Shown here: in pieces, positions 10,518-21,094 of the stretch | Position numbering within the stretch: position 1 is the stretch's first letter | Layout of the letters: each line of letters begins with the position of its first letter | Origin: Gnetum montanum | Taxonomy: Eukaryota > Streptophyta > Gnetopsida > Gnetales > Gnetaceae | Direction of reading: 5' to 3' | NCBI GenBank assembly: GCA_015680685.1 | Contig: MNCI01008033.1 | Coordinates: forward strand, 950,000 to 1,013,999 | DNA length: 64,000 nucleotides | Notes under the pieces: generated by a model | Seen by the model: only the letters and a program-made list of their open reading frames with translations | What the model was told of the DNA's origin: nothing | Databases searched by the model: none | Made by a program: the position numbers and the translations under genes

Positions 10518-13293
10518 ATGGCCTCAAAACGTGCACAACAGGAGGATCCTGTTCAAGGTGGAACGAAACAACCTCGAAGAGGTGGAAGACAAGGCCCTAC
10601 CAGACAACACATAGAATAGGAGGTGCAATCCTTCAGCATCCATCAAGAAGAACCTCCTACCTGATGATCTAGGTAGGCAGAAGGAGGAGTTGTTTTTGCG
10701 CCTGAACTGGGACAACAACTCACGTTGCCCCTGGAATGTGTTCAGGCTATCCATGAGAAGTCCACATTCGTTGCAGTGATTATGGAGCTAAACTTCAAAT
10801 CTTTTGTAGAGTTCGCTCCTGAGGCTATTAGGGATCACCTTAAAGGGTGTCCCTTATGGCCTATCCTCTCTGAAAGTAGTGCCTGGTACTTAGGAGAAAC
10901 GTACTAGTTTTGGCACAATAGGGAGCAAGGCACCACAGTTAACATTTGTGGTGTGACAGTTGATTTCTCTACACAGGCTATTTCAGAAGTGTTAAATCTT
11001 TCAAATTTAGGGCCTCATGTTGCTCGGTTAACTACCCATTTAGACCCCGATGTGCGAAAGGATTGGTTAGAGAAGGCTTATGGTAGAGATAAAGCTTTTG
11101 GTGAGCTGACGATGGAAGAGAGAGTTTACTTCAAAATAGGAACCTATCACCTCTTCCCCACAAAAGACTTAAAAAGAATATCTACGTATGCGGCTAGAGG
11201 ATGTGCAGTGTTGATGGGAAAGGTTAACACTAACCTTCCTCATCTATATTTGACGGAGATCCTAAGGTGATTCGAAGAACAGAAGTTAGGGAAGATGGCG
11301 TTGCCTTTAACCTGTCTTATGAGAAAAATATGCCAATGGGCTGGTATTTGGGGATACACAAATGATGTCCTTTGAAAAGCCCAAAATGCTTCTTATGCCA
11401 AATTGTTAAAGATGCCAGCTCTAAGAAAGAGCACTGGTGAAGAGTTGAGACCAAATGAAGAAGAAGAACAGATGATTGGACCACCTACAACTCAACTTGT
11501 AGGACCTAGTCAACCTCCAGCCATGGGTCCTAGCCAACAACAAGAAGCAGGGCCTAGCATAGGCTAGGATCAGCTGCCACCGCAAGACTATAGATCGTTG
11601 ATGAGCTATCTTAGGACCATCGCTGAAATGGTTAGTTGGGGAAGTTGTGATGATGCAAACCTCTTTTGCATCATCGATGATGCCGTCCAGCCTATAGTTT
11701 CAATAGATCGTACAAGGGGGTAATTATCAATTCAAATAGGAGGAGGGGATAGTAGATGGTCACAACAGATCTCTGGAAACATGGCATCTTTTTAGGTGTT
11801 AGAGACTGGTGAAGGGGCCACTGTGGTGGTTATGCAATACTAGAATGTCGCGGGAGCTGTTGAAGTGGTCATTGACTACATCAAAGAATCTTTCAACGTA
11901 CCTGTTGTGCCATCGACAGATCTCTCAGGAGCACGGGATGCTCAAACTCTTGCTAGGACCTCAATGACTCCTGCAGAACATGAGGATGTACTTGAAAAAT
12001 TACTTCAAACAAGACAAGTAATGACTTCCCTATTTGACATCCCTTAGGATGTGACAACAATTCAATCAGACCTCATTTCCACAAAGGGGAAGCTGGTCAT
12101 ATATGAAGTCAAGTTCGAGCATGCTGAAGCTGAAGTGCAGAAATTATAAGAGTAGCTCGTAGCCTTACAAGCAGCACAATGGGATCCTCTGCAATTTGTT
12201 CTCATGGACCAGCTAGAAAATTTTAGAACCAAGCAATTAACAAAGCTAACTGCAGAGAATAAAAGAGTGGCCGAAGAAAAGGAGAAGGCTTTTTGGGATG
12301 CCTCTGTAGCAGAAGCGTAAACCCATGTGCATCTTAAGGCACTCAAGGCCTTAGAAGAAGAAAATAAGTAGTTGGTTGTAGATAACCTTCGGTTGACCTC
12401 TGTGGAGAAACAAAAGAATGTTCTCGATGAACACTTTCATTAGCAATGAGAACAATTCATTTGGGTCAACCAAGATGTAAGTCGTTTAGCCAGAGAGAAT
12501 CGAACCCTCTCAATGGAGGAGGTACACGCTATTGACCAAAAATTAGCAATTGAGATAAGCGCGTGGCACTAAACGACACGAGAAGCTGAAGGAGCATTTC
12601 CGTGATCAGGTGGGGATGTATAAAAAAATCCTGAAAAAAGAGATCCATATGGCCAAGGCTCAAATCAACACTCTTAGTGCTCAACACACTCATTGGAGGA
12701 CCATATTGGACACTTACGCCTTCGCCCACCAAGCGGAAGTTAAGAATTGGGACCTGCAAATCCAGGACTTGACAGAATACATGGAGTTGGCAAACCTCAA
12801 ATATGCCAACCTTGCCATGTTAATAGTAAGGCATCTGAGAATAGAGCTTGATTAGCAGGTAGCTTCCATGCATATCAAATATGAAGGAAAATTTGCAAAA
12901 TGCATGAAGCTAGTTGAAAAAATGGATGTTGCAAATTCTAAACTCGAGCTGGTAAAAGCAAGCTACCAAGGATAGAAAGATGTTGCAATCGACTTGGCTC
13001 GACAGCTAACAGATCTTCACAAATATAAAGACAAAGCCATAGCCTACAAGGAGGAATGATGGGTGTTCGTGGCATGGTATGTTAAAGCCAACCAGATGTT
13101 CCCACAACTACCCTGTCCGTGGGAAGTGCCGACTCCGTCAAACATCAGAACACTCGCATGGATGGCACAAGACCCTCGAACTGAAGAGGAGAAGCTCTAG
13201 GCCATACTTCAACACTATCAAGCTTCCAAGCCTAGAGCACATGACAAAGGGAAGGCGCCCATGGAGGAGCCACCACCACCAAGAACTACATGA
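10518..13293 (+). pseudogene. ORF2 of B1, plant-transposon-protein-like, coiled coil
   Basis: The start is the ATG at 10518 (M-A-S-K-R), shared with B2 (M-A-P-K-R); the end is the TGA at 13291. About 920 codons are broken by several stops (10617, 10905, 11268, 12045) and frameshifts. The N-terminus is basic and Gln/Arg-rich. A domain at 10800-11300 has V-D-F-S-T-[QK]-A-I-S-[EK]-V-L-N-L-S, then E-[EK]-R-[VI]-Y-F-K-I-G-T-Y-H-L-F, the style of proteins annotated as putative plant transposon protein. From about 11990 to 13050 it is Lys/Glu/Gln/Leu-rich with heptad-like spacing, so probably a long coiled coil. The end has A-W-Y-V-K-A-N-Q-x-F-P-Q-L-P-C-P-W-E-V-P and P-M-E-E-P-P-P-P. No signal peptide or membrane segment is evident. 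It occupies the place of the env-like ORF in Athila, but an envelope role is not shown. Confidence 0.7.
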
Positions 13294-13449
13294 GTTCCAC
13301 ATTTTTGTAGTTGTAGTATTTTTCTATGTTGTGTCTTTCCACACTATGGCATTATTCCATTTCTTTTTCTAGTTAATAATCCCATACCTATCCACTGTGT
13401 AATCAATGGAGCTTGTTCTCTTTGTAACTTGAGGACAAGTTTTTATTCA

Positions 13450-13461
13450 GTTGTGGGGGTA
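13450..13461 (+). other. polypurine tract of B1
   Basis: GTTGTGGGGGTA lies directly before the 3' LTR start TGATGGGATG, at the position and with the sequence seen in copies A and B2. Confidence 0.75.
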
Positions 13462-14259
13462 TGATGGGATGCAATATCGCGTCCACCGCGATATCGCGTA
13501 CGCGATATCGCAGTCCACTGCAATGTCTATAAATAAGAAGTGGCTCTCCCTTATTTGAGATCATATTTTTAGATTGTAGCTAGACTCTGGCAGTTTGATC
13601 CCTCCAGAGTTAGATTATTTTCCCGTGTCTGCCTGCAGTGTGGTGAATGTAATTGTATGGAATTCTTTATTCGAGTGTGACATACTTGGATGTGCACATG
13701 ACCAACAATAAAGATCAAGATTACTTCATCATTGCAGCATTCACTTTGTTATTTATTTGTTTATTTATTTAATGTTATTTACTACTTTTTCTCTCACCCT
13801 TAAACTCCTAGAACGTGGAATGAGTACGACTTGATTACGAGCATTTAAGTGTGACTACTTGGTATCCTAGTGGCGTACCTAGGATCTGCACTTGGTAATC
13901 CTAGTGGTAGTCATGCACGAAGTCCAAGATGTGTACGAATGATCAAGGAATCGGTTGCTCATCGCACTTAGGCTAGATTAGATTCTCTTACCCTTTTCCT
14001 CCTAGCTTAGCTTAGTTAATATTACTTTTCACTACCTTCAGGAGTAGCATTAGATTAGGAAACATATCATACACCTTACTCTGAACTAAACCATATGTGA
14101 CAAATATAAATACTAGTCCAGGTGAGAAGATAGCGAACTGCGACCTAAGGTTAATGATCTAGGTGCCACAACTAGTCCATCTGCGAATTTTGACTGGATT
14201 GTGTGTGAGAACGCTCGTATTCGTATGGTTGAATGTAGGGGTATCCTTGCCGCTCATCA
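13462..14259 (+). repeat. 3' LTR of B1
   Basis: TGATGGGATG to CGCTCATCA, 798 bp. U3 holds a perfect 24-bp palindrome (13488-13511, two GCGATATCGC arms joined by GTAC) directly before the TATA box TATAAATA near 13528. CACTT follows as TSD. Confidence 0.9.
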
Positions 14260-14264
14260 CACTT
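14260..14264. repeat. right TSD of B1 (CACTT)
   Basis: Exact copy of 5600-5604 directly after the B1 LTR. Confidence 0.9.
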
Positions 14265-15308
14265 CCATTATTTATGACCTAATTCACTACAATTATAACA
14301 TATATCTTTACCTCTTGGAGATATTTCCCTTCTTCTTCATCTCCTACGAGAAGTAGACTCCCTTTTCTTTTTCTTTGGTTCATCTTCATCATCCTTCTTG
14401 GATGAATCTTGACTTGTGAGCTATGTCTTTCTCATTTCTTTTCTTGTGATCTTTGTCCTTCTTTAAGTTACACTTTGTGATTTTTATTTCTGCCTTAAGA
14501 TCAAGATCATAGGCTTCATCAAGAGTATTGGGCTCATAGAAGGCTAATTCTTGTTGATATTGCATTTTTAATTCATAATGAAGTTAGAAGCTATCTCATA
14601 CTTAGTCCAATAAACATCAACCTTTTCCAAAGCTTTACAAAACTCAACATAAAAATATATTACCTCTTGATCTCCTTGTTTGAGAAATTTTAGCTTCTTG
14701 ATGGCTTCATGATAGAAGGATGTGTTCCTAAACTTTTTATTTAGTATGAATTCCATGAGTTGCCAACTCTTAATAGGCTTTCCATGTTCTTCAATGTATT
14801 TGAGACATTCCTTGTTCCACCATTTGGTAGCCAATCCTTTAAGGTTACTCTCAACAACATGAATCATTAACTCACTAGAAAGTTTCTTAATAAGAAAATA
14901 CTTATTTACAAATCTAAGCCAAGAAAGAAAGAAATTTGTATCTTCAACACCTTTAAAGATGGGAATATCCACATGAGCAATTATTAAAGCACTTCTTAAG
15001 ATCTTTAGAAACCTTTCATCATTATTTTTCTTTTTATTATGAAGAAAAGAAAACCTTTGATTATATCTTTGAGTTCCAATTTCTTCTTTCCTTGGAGTTC
15101 TTTGATCATTTATTCCTCTTGATCTTTTCATAGATGTAAAAGGATTCTCTTGTTCAATATTCTCTTTACTTATTCTTGAAGATTCTTCAATATATTAGGG
15201 TTTTCTAGTCATTACTTTGGGAAGGACTTCTTGCATTTCAGCCACAAAAGCCTTGAAGAAGTCTTTGAGCTCTTAATTAGTCTTCTTCTCAGGAGTGATA
15301 CCTTTCAT
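14265..15308 (-). pseudogene. gag of element C, cut by B1 in the zinc knuckle
   Basis: The frame starts at the minus-strand ATG at 15308 (M-K-G-I-T-P) and contains the open part 15131-14568. It has several stops (for example codon 12) but stays in one frame. The retrotransposon gag core is visible: an F-F-L-S-W-L block near 14945, then W-W-N-K-E-C (about 14815), a Q-G-D-Q-E-V-I-Y-F-Y-V-E-F block (about 14690-14650). Arg/Lys-rich codons follow and a zinc knuckle C-Y-N-C-x4-H reaches 14265; its last Cys lies across the insertion at 5599. B1 thus split the RNA-binding motif. Closely related gag proteins occur in D and E. Confidence 0.75.
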
Positions 15309-15595
15309 AAAGCTAAAGGTAAAATCTTAAAGCAACAAGATTGGATCTTCAAACAATTCTAATAATTTAAGGTAACACAAAGTATAATGAACATGCAATT
15401 GACTTTAAATCCTAGCCTTTCAAGCAAATGGATGCTCAATTACCAAAGAGGAACGTAATCTTATAAGATTCAAGCAGTCTACCAATCTTAGGTTCTCCAA
15501 AATTTAAGTGGTTGTAAAGCTTCAAAATTCTTTAAAATTTCTTCAAAAGCTTGTTGAAGATCACCAATTTATGTATGGATTCCTCCAACCCAAGT

Positions 15596-15607
15596 GCTTT
15601 AATACTA
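15596..15607 (-). other. primer binding site of element C, tRNA-Met type
   Basis: GCTTTAATACTA is a decayed complement of TGGTATCAGAGC, the initiator tRNA-Met primer site, next to the LTR start at 15610 and upstream of gag on the minus strand. Element D has the better preserved GCTCTAATACCA. Confidence 0.5.
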
Positions 15608-15609
15608 AT

Positions 15610-16406
15610 TGGATGTGGAGACTACCTCAATAGACTCCAAAAGGATCTATTCCATAAGCTTCCTAAGAAAATTTTAGCTTATAAAACAAGAACACAATGA
15701 AATAGAGAAAATATCCATTTTATTAAGAAAACTCTAAAAATGTAGAGAAATACATCAAAGATGAGGAGCTAAGCTCAACTCACAACTTTCCCAAGGATCT
15801 TAGAGGCCACACATGTCCCCTCTCAATCCTCAATTTATTGACCATAGAGCTAAAGCTTAAGAAAAGATACTTTTAAGAGATTCTCTCAAATTTTCTCAAG
15901 TGCTCTCCCTTACCTCATTAAAAATCTCTTACATAAGCTCTCTTCTTGCACAAGCTCTCAAGACATCTTTTAAATCCCTCTTCTCTCACTCTTTCCCAGG
16001 CTTACGCCTTGGACTTTTATTTATAGCTTCTTAGTATGACCTTTTGTGTTTCCTCCAATTTACCATTTAATTTGATGTCCATTTAGTACGAGATGTATTG
16101 GAGAAATAGGAGACGTCTTGTATGTAGTGGAGATGTATTACATGTTGGAAAGATGTCTACACTGCAAGGGAGACATCTCTCCTATTAGGGCCAAGAATAA
16201 AGACACTTTTTTTGAGGTTTGGAACCTCCAAATACCTCTAAACAAGTTTCCATACACCTCAGAACCCCCTAAACTCATAAAAATACACTTAAAATAAGTG
16301 CAAACATGCTAGAACAAGGTCAACATAAGAAGACACACTAAAACATGACTCACATATTTAAAATACATTGAGGATTACACACAAGATGTGTGAAGTTCTC
16401 ATCATT
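15610..16406 (-). repeat. 5' LTR of element C
   Basis: Plus-strand TGGATGTGGA to TTCTCATCA, 797 bp. It contains AGATGTATT/AGATGTCT/AGACATCT-type motifs at 16085-16175 and, upstream of R on the minus strand, a CTATAAATAAAAG TATA box (plus 16017-16027). The right border interrupts the D integrase frame. Confidence 0.7.
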
Positions 16407-17130
16407 AACTCAAATGGGCTTTTCCCAATAGCAACATGAAAAGCATCATTATATAAAAACTTAGCATGACACAACAAGTTTTTCTACCTATTTGGCTATC
16501 TAGCATACAAACATCTCAATATGTTTAGCAAGTATTTGTTTACCACCTCCATTTGTTCATCAAATTATGGATGATATGCATTGGGAAAATTCAATTTTTT
16601 CCCTAAAAGTTTCCAAATGGATCTCCAAAAATGACTTGTAATTTTGAATTATCTATCATTAACATTATTAAAAGGAATTCCATTCAACTTCACAACATGC
16701 TAGAAAAATAAATTTGTAACATGAGAAGCATCTTTCACCTTCTTGTATGGAATGATGTGTGTCATCTTGAAGAACCTATCCACAAAAAAAATTGCATTGT
16801 TTCAACTCTTGGTTTTTGAAATACCACTCACAAAATCCATAGACACACTTTTCCAAAGACCCTTGGGAATTGATAAAGGCATATAATGTCCATCCACTCC
16901 TTTACCTCCTTTGAACTTTTGATAAGTCAAATACTCCTTCATAAATTTCAAAAATTTAGTTGCCATATTAGGCCAAAAATAGTGTAGACTCATAAGTTTT
17001 AATGTTTTATCCCTACTCATGTGACTTGCCATGCCACTACAATTCTTTTCAAACAAAATAGTTTTTCTAAAATCATAATTAGAAATATATACCTTTCCAT
17101 TTTTAAATAATAGTTTATCTTGAATGTGAT
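16407..17130 (-). pseudogene. integrase of element D (truncated)
   Basis: The N-terminal zinc domain is visible at 17056-16900: M-A-S-H-M-S-R-D-K-T-L-K-L-M...Y-F-W-P-N-M, then a decayed C-x2-C (T-Y-Q-K). The catalytic core starts with S-M-D-F-V-S-G-I (first Asp near 16822), a second Asp in a decayed V-N-D near 16650, and the Glu in E-Q-M-E-V-V-N-K near 16555. It ends at S-P-F-E-L where the C LTR begins. The enzyme would insert the element cDNA; this copy is dead from frameshifts and truncation. Confidence 0.7.
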
Positions 17131-18340
17131 AGTTCCTTCATTGGTCTATCCTACTCAACAATGGTCGTTTAAGGCTTCTCCAAACTTATCCAAAATTAAC
17201 ATCATGTTCATAAAAATAAGAAAAATCACCCATACATTCCATATGAGGTATGTTGAAATTAACCACATGCACCCTAGACAAAACATTAGCCATCACATTT
17301 GTTTTTTCACTTTTTTGCTTCACAAAAAATTAAACTCTTGTGTGACATCCCATTTCTAAATGTCATAAAAAACATCAAATATATGTTATATTAGACATTA
17401 TGCATAAGAATATGATATACCAAACATCAAATATATGTAACATTTGATATTATGCATAAAGGAAATAATAGAGAAAGTGTAGAAGGAGAAAAAAAAGAAT
17501 GCTTTATTGATGTGGAATAGTGTATCTAAATCATGCTTTGAGAGTGTTCCTTGGGGTTTTCTTCCTTTGACATCTATCCCTTAGAGGCAATCCAGCATTA
17601 CTATCATGGTTAGGCCTATTACCTATCCAGAAGGGATGGCAAGTTCACTTCCTATCCTACTTCACTTGGCTCTTGTGACTTGCCTGTACTAGCTTTGCCA
17701 CTCCATGCTTGGCATGACCTCTAAACCTGGGTATACATGCCTTGGGTCAAACCCCCAAAGATTACCTCAAGAGATATATCCGTTATTACAATGTGCCCTT
17801 TCGGGTTTTAGTTACAACCACCCTTTCGAGTCTTGTTAAAAAAACAATAACACTTATTATGAAGAGGCAACACCTTTGTTATGTAGTAGCATCATTTGAG
17901 AATGGGGATGTAACATCTTGTAACAATGCAACTCATTTCATGTGCTTTGCACTTAACTTATTTTGAGAGTTTGGAAATTATAGTGCTTTATGATCTATAA
18001 TCAAAGTGAACTCTTTGGGTAACATGTAATGCCTCCAATGCTTGATTTCTTGAAGAATAACATACAACTCCTTCTCATATATGCTATATTTTTACATTGA
18101 CTCATTCAAATTTTCTAAAAGAAAACCAATAGGCCTACCTTCTTGTGAAAGTACCCCACTAATGGTAAGTCCACTTGTATCCATCTCCGCCTGAAAAAAC
18201 TTCTAAAACTTGGAATTGCAAGCACTTGTTCACCAGTAATTTTTTCTTTTAATAATTTAAAGCTCCCTTGGATTTCATTATCCCACTTGAAATCTTTATT
18301 TTTCTTCAACAAAGCAAACATATGTCATGAAATACCACTA
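17131..18340 (-). pseudogene. RNase H of element D, interrupted by solo LTR S1
   Basis: The upper part (18321-18115) reads F-A-L-L-K-K-N-K-D-F-K-W-D...L-L-K-E-K-I, the RT-RNase H linker, followed by R-W-I-Q-V-D, the start of RNase H. Below S1 (17335-17131) the frame continues as K-T-N-V-M-A-N-V-L-S-R-V-H, a decayed form of the A-D-A-L-S-R end motif. E has the same blocks uninterrupted (49860-50376). Stops occur on both sides. Confidence 0.65.
17336..17920. mobile_element. solo LTR S1 with TSD TCTTG
   Basis: The LTR spans 17341-17915 (575 bp), starting TGTGACATCCC and ending GGGGATGTAACA; the ends form an imperfect 15-bp inverted repeat. TCTTG flanks it at 17336-17340 and 17916-17920. No internal region is present, so it is the product of LTR-LTR recombination. 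It lies inside the RNase H of D, and a second copy is at 23166-23427 plus 34556-34852. Confidence 0.88.
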
Positions 18341-19060
18341 AAATTTGTAATGAACCATCTATAAAAACCTACTAAATGAAGGACTGATCTTACCTCTCCA
18401 ACATTCTTAGGAGTTGGTCCAATCTCTAATTGCCTACACCTTGGTAGCTTCCATTTGAATTTGATTTTTATAAACCACATGTCTTAAATATGTAGTTTCC
18501 CTCTTGAAAAATGAATTTTCTTCACATTGATAACTAACTATGCCTCCTTTAATTTAAGACATATCATCATTAAGTGATCTAAGTGCTTTGTCTTATTAGA
18601 GCTATGTATGAAAATATCATCAAAAAATATGATACAACATGGACCAATCAAGTTCGTCAATGTATCATGCATCAAACTCATGAATGTAGTAGGTGCATTC
18701 TTGAGCTCAAATGGCATCACCAACCACTCAAACAAATCATATGATGTTTTGAAAGCTATCTTCCATTCATCACAAGGCTTGATTATTATTTGATGGTATC
18801 CACTCTTTAAATCAATTTTGTTAAAAATATTAGCATTGGTAAGGATATCATCCATCCTTATAATAGAAAACCTATACCTCACTCTTATCCTATTCATTAC
18901 CTTGGAATCAATGCACATCCTCCATTCATCACTATCCTTCTTTGGCACTAGCATTGTTGGAACTGCACATGGTGAAATGGATTTCCTCATGAAGCCATTT
19001 GCAAGTAACTCCTTTGCTTGCCTTTGAAATTTATCTCATTAATTTGGTGTCATTTGTTAA
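18341..19060 (-). pseudogene. reverse transcriptase of element D
   Basis: The open part is 18990-18538 (150 residues). It carries V-P-K-K-D...W-R-M-C-I-D (fingers), F-N-K-I-D-L-K-S-G-Y-H-Q (catalytic Asp region), F-G/E-L-K-N-A-P-x-T-F (palm) and F-F-D-D-I-F-I-H-S (about 18620), the Y-x-D-D box. Below it the thumb reads as decayed codons to 18341. Reverse transcriptase copies element RNA into cDNA. This is the best preserved RT in the window and the only one with the catalytic Asp pair. Confidence 0.8.
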
Positions 19061-19379
19061 GCTCTCTCATTTGGAATGGTAGCACCAGAGATGGAATTAA
19101 TCTAATGCTATACATTCCTCATGGATGATAAACCATCTGGTTTCTCCTTGAATATCTTTCCAAATTTCTTCTTCAAGCCTAGCATACTTGTACAAGTTCA
19201 TCTTGCACATCATCATTATTAAAAGTAACTATTAATACAACAACAAATGCAAAACCTATTTCATTATGTTTCTTAATATATTCCCTCTCATAGAAGGATT
19301 AAGGAAGCATTAAGCAAGCTTTGCTGCCTCACTTGCTCAACTGTCATGGGAATCAAATCATGGATTCCATTAGATCTAG

Positions 19380-19770
19380 ATATGTTTCATAAATTTTTTG
19401 CTCATCAAACTAAGCACCATTGTTAAAATTGTAAGGTCTACTAAGAATTACATCAGCAAAATCTATTGGAAGCACGTCACACTTTACAATATCATGAAAA
19501 CCTTAAATTTTAAATTTTAATGTACATTGTTTCCTCGTCTCTTGAGAGAAATTTGTAGACAACTAATGCACCTGATAGGGTCTAGGATGTGGATTCATTG
19601 TCAAACCCAATCTAGAAACCACCCTAGAAGAAATAACATTTTCTTAGGCTCCCCCATCAATCAAAACATGAATCCATTCCCCACTAAGCAAACATCTAGT
19701 TCTAGTTTAAAATAATAATTTTCTAGTAGGATGGTCTCCTTTATTCACATTCCCCATAAATGCACAAGAA
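19380..19770 (-). pseudogene. aspartic protease of element D
   Basis: The minus strand near 19700-19650 reads R-C-L-L-S-G-E-W-I-H-V-L-I-D-G-G-A, the flap-to-active-site start of a retropepsin with L-I-D-G-G-A as active site. E has the same segment in decayed form at 49460-49520. Downstream codons to about 19380 are too broken to place the C-terminal motif with confidence. Confidence 0.6.
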
Positions 19771-19779
19771 TTTTATTCA

Positions 19780-21031
19780 AAAACTTCCTTAATCTTGGGA
19801 GCATTAGGATTACCTCTTTGAAGAGATTTTCTTGAAGTCTCCTCCACCTCTATGGTTTACACATATTTTCCCTTGGCAGCCTTGTAAAGTGAACATTCCC
19901 ATTACTTGTGATCCCATTCTCCACAGTTAAAGAATTGAATCTTGGATGAGCTATCACCTTGATCCTTACCTCCCGTACCTTGTTCCTTCTTGGCTTTATC
20001 CTTCTCATTATCCTTTTCTATCTTCTTGTCATGGCTGCCATCCTTTACTTCAGATTTGGACTTGGATCCCTTCTTATATTTAGATCACTTGTTCTTCCTC
20101 TTGGAAGTTTGTTTGTTCTTTTTTTCGAATCCACTTAATTTCTTTTCAACCTTGAGTGCCAAATCATATGCCTCATTGAGATTTTATGGCTCATAAAAAG
20201 ACAACTCCTACTAATATGCCATTTTTAGACTTTCTAAAAAAGATTAAATCCTATTCATATTCCTTCTAGTTTACCTTAGCTTGATGAAATAGATCACAAA
20301 ATTTGAGGTAGAATTCTTTCACATTCTTATTACCTTTCCTTAGAAATTTCAACTTCACAATGTTCTCTTGCCTCTGACAAGATTGTTCAAATTTTCTTCT
20401 CAACCTATATTTCATTAGATTTCACTCTCTAATGGGTTGACCATTTTACCTTCCATAATCTTAGGACTTCTTTTCTCATAAATAAGAAGATATTCCTTCT
20501 AATCTAGATTTAGCAATAGGTACCCTTAAGTTATTTTGTACCTTTTCCAACTTGAAGTGCTTTTATGTACCTTTATTTGACTTAAAAAAGCATTGGTGCC
20601 ATCTATATCATTGAAAATATTCAACTCAATGTATGAGAATCTTGCAGCAATTTTGAATGCTTTGGCAAGCCTTGCATAATCTTCCTCATCAAGCTTCCAA
20701 GAGAATAAGTATTAACCACCGTTTAAGCCCTTAGAATTCTCATATGAAAAATAGCTTTCCTCCCCATTGGAATCCTTGTTTGATGGGTTTCTACACTCTC
20801 ATAGCTAGATTATCCTTCCTCATTACGTATTCTATCTCCACTAGGCTGTGAAACCTCTTCATTTGAACATGAATGCTTATCATCTCCATATGCTTGAATA
20901 CACCTGGGACTAGTATTATTGTCTACCTTGGAACTAATTTCATCCAACTAAGTAACCATTAGTTGGAAGGTAGACTTCATGCACTTCATGTATTTATTCA
21001 AGTCTTGAACCTATTTCTTCTTGGATGTCAT
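19780..21031 (-). pseudogene. gag of element D
   Basis: The start is the minus-strand ATG at 21031 (M-T-S-K-K-K); E starts alike at 48125 (M-A-Q-K-K-I). Shared segments follow: S-T-F-Q-x-M-[VI]-T-x-L-D-E-I-S, a S-C-S-x-E-E-V-S-Q block and M-R-I-L-R-A. The gag core lies about 20650-20250 with many stops. A zinc knuckle is readable at about 19935-19900 (N-C-G-E-x2-H-K-x-W-E-C), with stops inside. The protein would bind and package element RNA. Confidence 0.65.
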
Positions 21032-21075
21032 CTAAACATGATAGAAATCTTCTAAATAAGTGTAAGAAAAACTAA

Positions 21076-21087
21076 GCTCTAATACCA
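21076..21087 (-). other. primer binding site of element D, tRNA-Met type
   Basis: GCTCTAATACCA is the complement of TGGTATTAGAGC, one transition from the initiator tRNA-Met site TGGTATCAGAGC. It lies between gag and the 5' LTR. Confidence 0.75.
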
Positions 21088-21094
21088 ATAATTA

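Larger units (their letters stand above)
5605..14259 (+). mobile_element. Athila-like family B retrotransposon B1, complete ends, no pol
   Basis: This element has LTRs at 5605-6415 and 13462-14259, a tRNA-Asp primer site, a polypurine tract and a perfect 5-bp TSD. Its interior (about 7 kb) holds gag (6559-7581 plus a proline-rich tail to about 8560), a long non-coding stretch, an LTR-like promoter block (9950-10080), a mini-intron (10450-10516) and ORF2 (10518-13293). No protease, RT, RNase H or integrase motif was found in any frame, so it must have moved with enzymes from another element. The LTRs agree at roughly 19 of 20 positions by eye apart from U3 indels, making it the younger of the two complete B copies. 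It sits inside the gag zinc-knuckle codons of element C. Confidence 0.9.
4095..16406 (-). mobile_element. Ty3/gypsy element C (gag-protease only), split by B1
   Basis: Read on the minus strand from 16406: 5' LTR (15610-16406), tRNA-Met-type primer site, gag (15308-14265), insertion of B1, protease region (5599-4880), polypurine tract and a truncated 3' LTR (4419-4095). No reverse transcriptase, RNase H or integrase remains between protease and 3' LTR, so about 3 kb of pol is missing. The right end cuts the integrase frame of element D at 16407, showing that C inserted into D. The left LTR end is truncated, so the TSD cannot be confirmed. Confidence 0.75.

Noticed and set aside
10518-13293. 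ORF2 as a retroviral envelope gene
   Set aside because: Position fits the env-like ORF of Athila, but no signal peptide, membrane anchor or fusion peptide is visible in either copy.
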